From Azolla pinnata (Eukaryota; Streptophyta; Polypodiopsida; Salviniales; Salviniaceae), in NCBI GenBank assembly GCA_037176905.1, contig JBBBWG010032485.1, positions 1 through 42,059 of the forward strand: 42,059 nucleotides of DNA, in the 5' to 3' direction. The number at the start of each line of letters is the position of its first letter. Position 1 is the first letter of the stretch. A program made the translations under genes and the position numbers. Of this stretch, positions 23,139-36,200 are shown in pieces. The notes under the pieces are model-generated. The model was not told the origin of the DNA. It made no database searches and saw only the letters and a program-made list of their open reading frames with translations.

Positions 23139-23340
23139 TTCGCCTGAGTCGATCTTCCGCCTGGAGCAGGAAGAAGGAATGAACAATGAGACGGAAAGGC
23201 GAGGAGAAGTTCTTTCAATCGCAAAAAATGCCCCTCCCTTTCATGACAAACTAATCACAAAAATGCCCCTTTCATGATAGCGCTCAGAAAACTTGGGAGT
23301 TGTGGAAGTGGTAGGAAAAATTAAAACTAGAGTACTCGGT
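23139..23340 (-). promoter_or_regulatory. 5' leader and proximal promoter of the AP1S gene
   Basis: Read on the minus strand, the ~50 bases upstream of the ATG are C/T-rich, as in many plant leaders. Further upstream, two close copies of a phrase containing ATGAAAGG and GGGGCATTTTT occur (23,223-23,279). The transcription start is not determined. Confidence 0.4.
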
Positions 23341-23690
23341 CCGAGATCAATGATGAAAATGATTCCCAAATTATTTGCTCGACCTTTAGCAGGGAATACG
23401 ATTACGAATCAAGGAATAAAAAAGCATGCCGATTTCGCGATGTCGTCGACATGACTCCTCCGAGTTTCTTGTGTGTTAAAATAGTTTGTGTTCTGATGAT
23501 ATGCTCATTTGTCCATTTTGATGTTCTCGAGGAACAATCTGGTTTGTACTTGTCAAAGTATCGGATTTGCCTTCTTGGATCAAATTCTTGAAATCGAGCA
23601 ACTGAATGAAGAAGAGATCAAATTATCCATGCATCATTGTTGCTATAAGAGCCGGTAGCCAAGACCTTGCCTCCATCACTACAAGAATAC
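23341..23690. other. Intergenic stretch, nothing identified
   Basis: AT-rich sequence with no frame or motif that can be supported. Confidence 0.45.
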
Positions 23691-23864
23691 AAAAGTTTGA
23701 TGTCATATAACCACATTCTCATCCTTTTTGTCAACCCACAAAAAATTTTCTTTGATGGATCGACAGGTTTGATCTCCTTCCTTCATGTCTTCCAAGCTAC
23801 TGGTTGAGGCATGTATATGTTTCCATTTAAAACTTCTCGGACTAATGTTATCTTCATGTCAATA
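23691..23864 (-). pseudogene. Probable relic of a Ty1/copia reverse transcriptase
   Basis: Translated on the minus strand in a single frame with one stop, the segment reads IDMKITLVREVLNGNIYMPQ, later followed by FCGLTKRMRMWLYDIK. The order and spacing resemble the copia RT signature in which a DVKTAFLNG block precedes IYM-QP, then YGLKQ-PR-W. The internal stop, a small deletion at the acidic part after LNG, and no recognisable RNase H or integrase nearby make it a non-functional fragment. The match is by eye from known family motifs, so it remains tentative. Confidence 0.42.
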
Positions 23865-25010
23865 ATTCCAAGATCTAGGTTTTCTAGTATAAAAACTTAC
23901 AAATAAGAGACAAATTTCACAGCCATGACAAAAACTCATCTAGATCTTCATGGTTACCAATGTAGAAACTTCTACTAGATTGGAAATTTGGTCAACACGC
24001 GAGTAAACGCTTGTTGGTTTACCTTTTGTTCTTCAACAATGAAAGTGGCTGCTTGAATAGTGAGCAACTATCAACTTGGGCAATTGAAGTCATGTGAATG
24101 TTGTGAGTAGTTTCTTTGGCAACATATGTTTCAAAATGATGGTGACGAGCACTATCCTTTTTAATCTCAAGAATGGTCAGTTGTTGGATGATGAGTGCAC
24201 TAATTGTACCTAAACTTTTAAGTTGTCTATCAACAGCCTCAAGAATCTAGAGTTTGGAAAATTTATTGGTTCTTTGATTCCATCTCCCTTGAACGTTATT
24301 TTGACGAATTTCTTATCCCATTGCTTGATTCCTCGTGATAATGATCATTGTTTGTCATCAGTTTGAGTATTTATTGCGAGTGTTGTTTTACTTATTCAAG
24401 TAAACTTGTCGGTTGTTTGGAATGAGTTTATTTCCCCTTTAGACTCAATAGTGTACATACTCAAAACCAACTCCCTTTTTGGTCTTAGGTCCTACTCGAG
24501 ATGAGCACATCACATCATCATCGAAGACGTCACCGATTCAAGTTATATATATATTTTTTCTGCTAAAGGTGCCATAGTTCATATCCGAAACTTCTTTGCA
24601 TCCCACTTTGTGGAATCGAATCAATCATGCTTTGATTGCTTCCCGGTCCATGGTATTTCTAACCACACTTGCAACTTAACAAGCTCTAGGGCCTAGAAGT
24701 CTATCATGTAAATAACCATTTTCATCACATAAGCCCATAAGTCGATCAACAAATTTTTTTCCCCAGAATAGTACTCCTTACTTGCGTTCGTTAAAAATGG
24801 TCGCAAAATTGAGCTCATACATCAATTCAAGCAATACATAATGGCCTATCAATCATTCGGTTACGTAAATTGGCATGTTGAAGTATTGTCGTCACTAGGA
24901 ATAAAATCTGAATGTGGTATGAATTGGGATGAGCAGGTTTGAGTTAGTGATGAAATTATGGAAGGGCATTTTGTGTAACTACCATTTACATACCCTAGAT
25001 AATCAGCATG
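23865..25010. other. Intergenic stretch, possibly decayed transposon
   Basis: No frame can be supported. It may belong to the same old element as the RT-like fragment beside it, but no LTR pair, primer-binding site or gag/integrase motif was recognised. Confidence 0.35.
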
Positions 25011-25136
25011 CTTCAGAGGAACAGTGGCTTGATACGCGGCAGCAGAAGAAGCTTCTCCGCACATGAACGAGACGAGTCGACCCAGCGACATACGCAGGAG
25101 ACGTTGGAGCTCCGCTAATCCAGGTGCGCGTACCAA
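25011..25136 (-). other. Exon-like segment with good coding texture, unassigned
   Basis: The minus-strand frame begins MVRAPGLAELQRLLRMSLGR and continues to ATVPLKHADYLG. It is GC-richer than its surroundings and ends at a consensus donor (GG|GTATGTAA) at about 25,011. An internal ATG gives MSLGRLVSFMCGEASSAAAY. It could be the first exon of a small minus-strand gene or part of a relic. No partner exon was found. Confidence 0.3.
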
Positions 25137-27217
25137 ATACCCTCACGGCCTTTGTTTTCTTAATTGATCATTCTAGAAACGTACACTCCCAGTTCGGTGC
25201 ATCGCTGTTTTCTTCGAAGTTTGATCAACACGCTCTTTGCGGGTAATGTATGCAGTCAATGCATGCACGGCGCATGGATACATGGATACATAGATGCGCA
25301 TGCACACTCAACTCAAACTCACGTGCAAGTACCATTTTGCATACGTGCGTAGACCATCGAATGTTACATTGTTAGTCAAATCTCCTGTTTCAATGCTAAC
25401 AAACACATAGAAGCCCCATAGGTTAAGTATTTTTCATAAAGGGCCACATACACTATTCGTGACCACCTTCTTTACCAGTGCAGATATTTGTACACATTAC
25501 CGCATTTCTAAGATAGCCTGCATGTTATTCACCAAAGATTTTTTTTTTTCACCTCATAAATATCATCTAGAATTCTGTTATGAAATGACTCTCATTCCAC
25601 ACCGGGGCATCTTGAATTCCCTCATACTATTAATATAATGTATGTTTAATGCAGTGACTCTCGGCCAAAGCAGCCAAGTATATGAAGCATTTTTGGTGTC
25701 TCAATCTAGTTGTCCACAAAGGCGTTGGTTTTCATACAACGTACATAGGAGTCTTACTGGCGTAATCATTTTATTTCAGAATCTTATTGCATTCAGCCAC
25801 GAAATTGCTTCTTCTCATCACACTTAAGAAAAGGTATTGCCATCTGAAATCCTTATATGCAAAGTAGTTTTAACAAATGTAGTAGTTGCTTATTGGACGC
25901 TTTTATTTATATTCTGTGCTTCTTAATGTCAAGCCAGAAATGCGCCATTTTGTCCTCAATTTCTATGTTTGCTACACATTCATTGTTTTCTTGCAGATAT
26001 GATATTGTTGATAATTTTTTTTTCTGGATAATGCTGCATGAAGTTGTGGCCGGCTTGCAAATTTTTATTGAAAGTTTGGTGCCATTTGTTCTTGGATATC
26101 TTTTTCACGTTCAAGAGAGTTGTCACCTTTGTGATATTCCAGAAAACAGCAATAAACGTGCCATTGATGCGTCTTTCTTCAGAAAGGATTGAAGTTTTTA
26201 GAAAATTTATGGTATTATTGTTCTTTAGGGTCCCCTGCATAAATATTAAATACACTTGTTAGAATTTATGAAAGCACAGAGAAATGGTAAAAAGATGTGT
26301 TAAATGCAGCAAATTTTAGCCTTCATGAATAAATTTTCTTATTATCTGGTTTAGGGTCTTTGCGTTATATTGAGGCTCTTTTCGGATTATTGCAGAACAT
26401 ATTCCAATGGATATTTTAAGAAAGTCGAAATTATAACAAAAGACAGTTTCTAGAGTGTCACATGAGGTAGGTTTGATTGAACAAGAAGCCATGAACATAT
26501 TTTCTGCACTGTATCTCTACCTTGCACAAGTTTCAAATATTTCTGAGCATTTCTTGATTGGGCAATGTTGGGCTTATCTTTTGGCCTGTAGAATCACATT
26601 CTTTAATCTTTATTTATCTTCTTATTGTAGAGATTCTATAGGAAACTAAATAATATGCACCACGACAACATGGAAACCTATCTCAAAAGCTCACTTTGGG
26701 ACCAAAACCATGATGCAAAGTCCTTTCACTACATGATGCACAGGAAAAACAGAATGTGACAATTTCATGTAGGTTGACAAAAATGTTAAAGAGGTTTTGA
26801 AACTTCGTTATGTTGAACACCTACAAAATACTTGTTTCTGGGAACTAGTTTATATGTCGTTCTTCCGTTTCCGGCCACACTTTAATGGTTGGACTAGTGT
26901 TTCTACCATTCTGATTCTGAAGAATGATATCTTCGTCCTGAGAATGCTTGGGCAGATACATTGATCATGTTTCTTAACTTCCTCTAGGGTTGTGGTGGCG
27001 ATATGCTGTTTCTGAATTCTTGTAAAGTCTATGGTAATGTGCATGGTCTTCATTGTGATAAACCAAAGATGCATGACGAATTGAATGTTTAATATGACTT
27101 ACAATTTACTCAAATCCGTGCAGGATATTATTTTATTTTCTGAGTTACCTTTTTGGATGTATGTCACTTCCACTTTAGGCTTAATAATTCTCGCCTGCAT
27201 GCCTGCTTCCTTTTGTT
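25137..27217. other. Downstream flank of the giant ORF
   Basis: AT-rich, with small frames on both strands and no known domain. It should include the 3' untranslated region of the minus-strand giant gene. A 76-bp candidate exon with a pyrimidine-rich acceptor and an AAG|GTAACT donor lies at 27,149-27,224 (minus), overlapping the end of the giant frame. Confidence 0.45.
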
Positions 27218-30200
27218 TTATTTCCTGTGGACAGGAAGCAAGTCGAAGTTTGTTTCAGATGTACGGTTGTCAATCTCTCCTGATTGTGTTCTGTGATGCT
27301 CATCATTTGGACGTGTTAATATTTTTGTCTCTTCTTGGTACCTGATTGACTCAACATGCTCGCCTTCTATGGGTATGTTTTGCGGTAAATTTGTCTTTAT
27401 TCCATAGAATTGTTCTTCTTGGGACCTTATTCCATCCTTATCTCCTGTTGCAGCAATTGATTCCCTGTGTGGGGATATTAACATGGATGGCTCCAGTTTT
27501 TCTGAGTATGTTGACTTCTGATGTTGCTCTTCACCCAGGCTAATAGGTACAGTATTGTTGAGCTCATTATCTATATTGCTAACAGATGGGGTATCATATT
27601 CAGTTAGCTCAACCTGAGTCTTTGTCTCATTGTTTAGCTTGATTTCCTTCAAAATTTCTAGGTTTTGTTGTCCTCTCTGGCCACCTTCAAGGTCTATATG
27701 CATTGCTGCAGATGGTTTGGCCTCCTCAGGAGTTCGGACTGGCTTTCTTCCTGCAATACCAATTGGTTCAAGAGAAACTTTTTGAATTTCATTCACATCC
27801 CTTTCATGGATTTCGTTCTTGGCCCTAGATACTGGAATTTCTACTTCTTCATTTGGCTCTTCTGTTGAGACTTTTGCAATGTTTTCCACTTCATCAGCTG
27901 GGACATGTTCTCGGGTCATCATTGTGTCTAACTCGTGGAATGTTTTCTGCTTTTCAGTTTCTCTTCTATCACCGTGGTCCTTTCCAAACACTAAGGCTTC
28001 CTTTTCTTCTATTTGAATCACCAAGGTTTCTGGTGCAGCCTTTGTTTCATCTTCTTCTTTCTCCTCATTTGTAGTTGTTATTGTAAGTAAAAGAGGTTGC
28101 ACTGTATCTGTTATTTCTGAAGGTTTCTTCTTTGTATCATCATTTTTTTCTTCTTTTCCTGTATAGACAAGAATAGCCGAGGAATCTCCAGCCCCAGTTT
28201 CTTCATTTGTTTCCTCTTCTTCATTTCCTATTTTGGCATTGACGTCTTCTATCTCTTTGCTGCCCACTTCTTCAATATCATTCTCTTGGTATGCTTTTAT
28301 CACGGTTTGGACACCCTCAGTTGCATTCTCTTCATCATGTTCAAATTGTAGCTCCTGCTTGTTTTTCTCATATATTGAGTCTTCCTTGTCCTCTTGCTGT
28401 TGATCTGTAAAATGCAAAGGCGATTTCATATCATAAATTTGGTTCACTGGTTCTGTTCTGTCACTTTGCTCATTTGTTCTGGTAGCCTGCTTCCTGAAAT
28501 CATCAGATCTGTCACTTTCTTCTTCTTTTCCTATATTGACATAACCGTCTTCGGTTTCTTTGCTGTGTAAATCTCTATCAGGAGCTGAAATCTCATTTAG
28601 GAATGTCATCTTGGCTGTCTCTTTGTCGAAGCTTCCCAATTCAGCTGGAACATATCTTGAATCAGTTTCCTCTAGGGTTTTGTGCTGCTGTTCTTTTGAA
28701 ATATTTTCCTCATCATTGTCTTCCTTTTCTATATTGACATAACCATCTTCTGTTTCTCTTGTATGTACTTCCAGAGGAACCAAAATTTTTTGTGCTTCAG
28801 TTTCCTGGTCTTGTTGCTTATTTTCTAAAGTTGTCAAATTAGTGAAGACTGAGGCAACATTATAACTCTGTTCCAGGGTTTTTCTTTCATCATGGTCAGT
28901 TGTCTTATGATCTTGCTTACTCAAATCATCATCTTCTACTCTTCCTATATTGACATAACCATCTTCTATTTCTCTGCTATGTACTTCTGGAACATGCTTA
29001 AGAACTTCCAATGTCTCTGGTTCCTCCAGGACTCTTTGTTCTGGCTCCTTTCCAATGATTTCCAATATGTGAGATTCCACATCAGTTGCTGGCTCCTCAG
29101 TTTCTCCTCTGTCATCAAGTTCAGTTGGTTGTGCACAACGTGTCTTCAAGTCACTTTCTTGTCCTTCATCTTTGTTTTCTGTAATTCTGTTATGCACTTC
29201 TTCAATCTGTGGCGAGACATCAGACGTTTCTGTCTCCCAGTGCTTGTTCACCTCAGCGACCGGAATTTCTTCATTTTCCTGTTTTGTGGATACTTCGTCT
29301 GCCTCCTGCATTTGGGATACTGTCTGAGGCACCTTTTCTGTATATTCTGTAACTTTTTTCTGCCCAGCTGCTATGTTTGGTTCTTCTTGGTGCTCATTTC
29401 TATGAACATCTAAGACTACATCTTTGAGTTCTTGGATTTTCCTTTTATTTATATTTAAGAATGCTGGAGTTTCTTCTTCTACCTGCTGTTCATCTTTTGG
29501 GATGGCTGAGACTACATCAACTAGAGCTTGCTTGCCATATTCACTGGTCAGCTCAGCCTCTGTGATCTCCCTATCATCCCTTTTTTCAGTTATATCCTCG
29601 ACCTCTTGTATGAAGTTTTCAGTAGTCAGACACTTTTCAGGCACCTTTCCTGCATAGTCAGCTACATTATCACTTTCCTCTAAAGCTGGGGTTCTCACAT
29701 TTTCCACTTGTGTTTCATGTTCATTGCTATTGATGGATGTTGCTGTATTAGCTTCTCTATGCCATTCATCTTTCGGAATGGGGGAGGCTATGGCTCCCAG
29801 ATCTTCTTTATCACTTTCACCTCTCAACTCATATGCTGTGGTTTTCTCTTCTTCTTGAAGCTCTTCTTTAGGACTAGCTACGGCTGAGGTTTCCTCTTCT
29901 TTGATGTCAGGCCTGCAGCTATTCATGGATGCTGGATAGTTAGATTCTTCCTGCTGCTGATGTATAGGAAATACTGAGTGTACATGTTCCACCTCTTTGT
30001 GTTCACGTTCTCTATTCTCTACATATGCTTGGGCATTAACTTCCTGCTCATCTGTTGGGATGGTGGAGACTACATTCCCCAGCTCTTGTATGTCATTTTC
30101 ACATGTAAGTTCAGTCTCTAAGATTTCTTGATCATCCTGTTTTTTAGTAGCATCGTGCACCTCTTGTGTGTGGGTTTCATCTTGTTTAAGAATGGCTGAG

Positions 30201-33200
30201 GATACATCTCTTAATTCCTGTATGTCTTGAAGTTCACATTCTCTGTTCTCTACAGATGCTGGGATATGAGCTACTTCCAGTTGTGTATCTTCAGTAGTGG
30301 TTGAGGCTACGTTTCCCAGCTCTTGCACGTCAGTTTCAGACGTCAGTTTAGCCTGGAGGATTTCTTCATCTTCCAGTTTACTAGTGACATCCTCCACCTC
30401 TTGGGTCTGGGTTTCATCTTGTTTAGGAATGTCTGAGGATACATCTTCTAAGTCCTGTTTTTTCGTTTCCGCACTGAGATCAGCCTCAGGGGTTTCCTGC
30501 TGTGCATCTTTAGGATTGATTGAGGCTACTTCTACCCCTGGGATTTGTACAAAAGGTTGATAGCTGTTCAGTGATGATGGAAGGATAGATTCTTGCTGTT
30601 GATCCTCTCTAGGATGTACTGAGACTACATCTTCCGCCTTTTGCAATTCACATTCTCTGCTCTCTACAGGTGCTAGGGTATTATCTTCTTCCTGCTGTTT
30701 AGTTTTTGAAACGGTGGAGACTACATACCCCAACTCTTGTAAGTCACTTTCACTTGTCAGTTCAGCCTCTTGTTTTTCTTCATCATCCTGCTTTTTGTTA
30801 ATATCCTTGATGTCTGGTCTCTGGATTTCATCTTGTTTAAGAATAGCTGAGTTGGATACATCTCCCAGGTCTTGTATGTCTGTTTCACCACTTAACTCAG
30901 GCTGCGTGGTTCCTTTATCCTCTTTTTGTTCAGTTGTATGTTGCACTTCTTGTGTGTACGTTTCACCAGGGACATAGGTGGCAGACACCTCTTCTTCATT
31001 TTCAGCAGCATCATTGCTATGCTCTAATGTTGTCATTTGGTCCTTTTCTTGATACGCTTCTCTAGGATTAGCTAGCGATACATCTTTGTCTTGTATGATT
31101 TCAGGTTGATAGCTGTTGACAGATGATGTGAAGTTAGATTCTTGCTGCTGCTCAACTTTGGGAAGAACTGAAGCTACACCTTGCAGCTCGTGGTTTTCAT
31201 ATTCCGTGTTGTCCACAAATGCTGGGCTATTAGCTTCTTCCTCCTGTTTATCTTTAGTTATGGTTGAGGCTACAGTTCTCAGCTCTTGTATCTCACTTTC
31301 ACATGTCAATTCAGCCTCTTGGTCTTCTTCATCATCCAGTTTTTTAGTGATATCCTCTACCTCCTGTGTCTGGGTTTCATCTTGTTTAAGAATGGCTGAA
31401 GATAAATCTCCCGATTCTTGTATGGGAATTTCACCGAAATCAGCCTCTGGGGTTTCTGTATCATCCTTTTTGTCAGTTACTTTCTCCACATCTTGTATAC
31501 AAGTTTCACTAGGAACATATTTGTCAGGTCTAATTTTAGCCGCATCATTACTCTGCTCAAATGTTGTGGTTTTCTCTTCTGTTTGCTGCCCTTCTTTAGG
31601 AATAGCTAAGGCTACACATCCCTCTTCTTTGATTTCTGGTTTATAGCTGTTTGAAGCTGTCGGGAGATTAGTTTCTTCCTCCTGTACATCTTGCACCTCT
31701 CGAATCTCACATACTGTTTTCTCCCCAGATGCTGGGGTATTATCTTCTTCGTACTGTTTATCTTCAGGAATGGTGGCGTCTGAATCTACCAGCTCTTCTA
31801 TGTTACTTTCACCTGTGAGTTCAGGCTCTAAGATTTCTTCATCGTTCAGTTTTTCAGTAACATCATCCACTTCTTTTTTCTGGATTTCACCTTGTTTAAG
31901 ATTGGCTGAGGAAACATCTCCCAGGTTCTGTATGTCTTTTTCACCACTTAGCTCTGGCTGTGGGGTTTCTTTATCATCTGTTTTTTCAGCTAGATCCTTG
32001 ACATCAGGCACACAGTTGGTAGGCACCTCTTCGTTGTTTTCAGCCACATCGGTGCTATGCTGGAATTCTGTGGTTTGCTCTTCTTCTTGATTCTCATCTT
32101 TAGTATTAGCTATGGCAAGATCTTCCTCGTGATTGATTTCTGGTTGACAGCTGTGGAGTGATGATGGAAAGCCAGATTCTTGCTGTTGCTCCTCTCTAGG
32201 ATTGACTGAGGCTACATGCTCCACCTTTTGCAGTTCAGATTCTTGGTTGTCTACAGATTCTTGTGTGTCACTTGCACTTGTCAATTCAGTCTCCAGTCTT
32301 TCTTTGTCGTCCAGCTTTATATTAACATCCTCAACGTCTGGTGGCTGGGTTTCCTCTTGTTTAAGAATTGCACAGGAGGATACATCTCCCAGGTCCAGTA
32401 TATTTCTTTCACCTGTCAGTTCAGCCTCTAGGGTTTCTTCATCGTCCAGTTTTCTAGTGATAAGGTCCACCTCATGTGTCGGGTTTTCATCTTGTTTAAG
32501 AATGGTTGAGGATACATCTTCCAGGTCCTTTATGTCCCTTTCACCACTGAGCTCAGCCTCTGGAGTTTCCTTATCATTCTTTTTCTCAGTTACATCCTCC
32601 ACATCTTGTGTACAGGTTCCACCAGGAACATGCTTATCAGGGATCTCTTGTGTGATTTCAGCCGCATTGTTGCTCTGCTCAAATTCTGTGGTTTGCTCTT
32701 CTGCTTCGTTAGGAATATCTAGGCCTACACCTTCCTCTTTCGTGATTTCAGGTTCATAGCTATTGGATGATATTAGGAGATTAGGTTCTTCCTGCTGTGC
32801 ATCTTTAGGATTGATTGAGGCTACATCTTCCAGCTCTGGAATCTGACATTCTATTCGCTCCTGAGATGCTGGTGTATTACCGCCTTTGTTCTGTTTATCT
32901 TCAGGAATGCTGGAGGCTATATCTCCCAGCTCTTGTATGTCGCTTTCACATATGTGTTGAGCCCCTAAGGTATTGTTCCATTTTTTAGTAACATCATCTA
33001 TCTCTTGGTTTTGGGTTTCATCCTGATTAAGAATAGCTGGGGGTACATCTCCCAAGTCCTGTATTTCTTTTTCAGCGCTTTGATCAGTCTGTGGGGTGTC
33101 ATGAGCATCTATATTTTCAGTGAGATCCTCCACCTCTTGGATTGTGGTTTCAGCAGCCACATAGCTGGCAGGCACCTCTTCTTTATTTTCAGCCACATCG

Positions 33201-36200
33201 GTGTTATGGTCAAAATTTGTGCTTTGCTCTTCTTTAGGTTTAGCTATGGCTACATCTTCCTCTTCATGGGTTTCAGGTTGATAGCTCCTCAGTGATGATT
33301 GAAAGCTAGAGTCTTGTTGTTGCTCCTCTGTAAGCTTGACTGAGGCTATATCCTCCACATTTTGCTGTTCACATTCTCTGCTGTCTATGTCTCCGGAGTC
33401 TTTTATGTCCCTTTCATCACTGAGGTCAGCCTCTGGACTTTCCTTGTCACCTGCTTTCTCAGTTACATCCTCCACATCTTTTATAGCGGTTTCACCTGTA
33501 ACATACTTGGCAGGCAGTTCTTCTATAATTTTAGGCACATTGCTGCTCTGCTCAAATGCTGTGGTTTCCTCTTCTACTTCATGCTGGTCTTTAGGATTAG
33601 CTATGGCTACATCTTCCTGTTCACTGATTTCAGGTTGAAAGCTATTCAGTGATGATGGAAAGCTAGAGTCTTGCTGTTGCTCCTTTGTAAGATTGACTGA
33701 GGCTACCTCCTTCACCTTTTGCTGTTCAGATTCTCTGCTCTCTAAGTCTCCCAAGTCCTTTATGCGTCTTTCACCTGTGAGGTGAGCCTCTGGGGTTTGC
33801 TTCTCATCTGTTTGCTCAGTTACATCCTCCACAGCAGGTATACAGGTTTCACCAGTAACATGCGTGGCAGGCACCTCCTCAGTAATGTTAGGCACATTGC
33901 TGCTCTGCTTAAATTCTGTGGTTTGATCTTCTGCTTGATTCTGTTCGTTTGGAGTAGCTAAGGCCACACCTTCCTCTTCTTTGATTTCAGGTTCGTTGGT
34001 ATTCGAGGAGGCCAAGAGATTAGATTCTTCGTGCTGTGCATCTTCAGGATTAATTGAGGCTACATATTCCAGCTCTGGAATTTCACATTCTGTTGGCTTC
34101 TGAGATGCTGGTATATCACCTTCTTCGTGCTTTTTATCTTCAAGAATGGTGGAGGATATATCTTCCACCTTTTGTATGGTTCTTTCAGATGTGAGTTGAA
34201 CCTCTGGTATGTCTTCATCTTTTAGTTTTTTAGCAACATCGTCCACCTGTTCTTTGTGGGTTTCATCTTGATTAAGAATGGCTGAGGAAACATCTCCCAA
34301 TCCCTTAATTTCTTTTTCAGCACTTAATTCAGGCTGTGAGGTTACGTTAGGATCTGTTTCTACAGTGAGATTCTGCTCCTCCTGGACTGTGGTTTCACCA
34401 GGCACATACGGCACCTTTTCTTTGTTTTGACTCACATCAGTTCTTTGGTCAAATGTTGTGCTTTGTTCTTCTGTCTGATGCTCTTGTTTAGGATTAGCTA
34501 TTGCTACATGCTTGTCTTCGTGGATTTCAGGCTGATAGCTATTCAGTGATGATGGAACGGTAGGGCCTTCATCTGTAGGATTGACTGAGGCTACATCCTC
34601 CACATTTTGCAGTTCACATTCTCTGCTCTCTACGTCTTCGAACTCTGTTATGTCTCTTTCACCACTGAGTTCAGCCTTAGGGGTGTCCTTATCACCTGTT
34701 TTCTGAGTTACAACCCGCACATCTTGTATACAGGTTTGAGCTGTAATATACTTGTCAGGCAGCTCTTCCGTAAATGTAGGCACATCAGTGCTCTGCTCAA
34801 ATGCTGCTGTTTGCTCTTTTGTTTCATTCTCTTCTTTAGGAGTAGCTAAGGCCAAACCTTCCTCTTGTTTGATGTCACGTTCATATGTATCCAAGGAGGA
34901 AGGAAGGATAAGTTCTTTGTGCTCTGCATCTTTAGCAGGAGTGGTGGAGGCTACCTCTTGCAGATCTTTTATATCACTATCACATGTGAGTTGAGCCTGT
35001 ACGATGTCTTCATCATTCAGTTTTTTAGCAACATCATCCACTTCCTCTTTCTGGGTTTCATCTTGATTAAGGTTTGGTGTGGACACATTTCCCAGGTCCT
35101 GTGTTTCCTTTTCAGCATTTAGCTCAGGATGTGGGGTTACGCTAGCATCTATGTTTTCAGTGAGATCCTCCACCTCTTGGATTGTGCTTTCACCAGGCAC
35201 ATAGTTGGTAGGCACCTCTTTTTTGCTTTGATCCACATCGGTGCTACACTCAAATCCTGTGCTTTGCTGTTCTTGTTCATGCTCTTCCTCAGAATTAGCT
35301 ATGGTTACATCTTTCTCTTCGCTGGATTCAGTTTGGTAGCTATTCTGAGATGATGGAGGGGTAGTGTCTTGCTGTTTCTCCTCTGTAAGATTAACTAGGG
35401 CTACCTCCTCCATCTTTTGCAGTGCACATTCTTTGCCCTGTACGTCTCCCAAGTCTTTAATGTCCCTTTCAATTCCGAGGTCAGTGTCTGGGATTTCCTT
35501 ATCATCTGTTTTCTCAGATACATCCTCCACAACTTGTATGCAGGTTTCATGAGAAATATACTTTTCAGGCACCTCCTCTTTAGTGTTAATTACATTGTTG
35601 CTCTGCTCAAATGCTGTGGTTTTCTCTTCTGTTTGGTTCTCTTCATTGGGAGTAGCTAAAGCTACACCTTCCTCTTCTTTGATTTCAGGTTCATAGGTAT
35701 TTGAGGAGGCCAAGAAATTAGATTTTTCCAGCTGTGCATCTTTGGACTTGATTGAGGCTACATCTTCTACCTCTGGGATTTCACATTCTTTTGGCTCCCA
35801 AGATGCTGGGGTGTCAGCTTCTTCGTGATGTTTATCTTCTGAGGTGGTAAAGGCTACATCACTTCCAGATGCGAGTTGATCCTCTATGATTTCTTCATAA
35901 TTCAGTTTTTTAGCAATGTCGTCTACCTCTTGTTTCTGGCTTTCATCTTCGTTTGGAGTGGCTGAGGATACATCTCCCAGTTCCTGTATTTCACTTTCAG
36001 CACTTAACTCAGGCTGTGATGTTTTGTGAGATTCTTTATTTTCATTGAGATCCTCCACCCCTTGGATTGTGGTTTCACCAGCCACATAGTTTGCAGGCAC
36101 TTCTTCTTTATTTTCGGCCACATCGATGCTATGCTCGTATGGTGATGCAATATCTTTCCCTTTATGGATTTCAGGTTTATTATGGGATGATGGAAAGCTA

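Noticed and set aside
22668..23186. 172-codon minus-strand frame over the AP1S 5' region
   Set aside because: It reads through intron 1 and its 60-bp duplication and enters exon 2 in the wrong frame. The conserved AP-1 sigma exons explain the region better.
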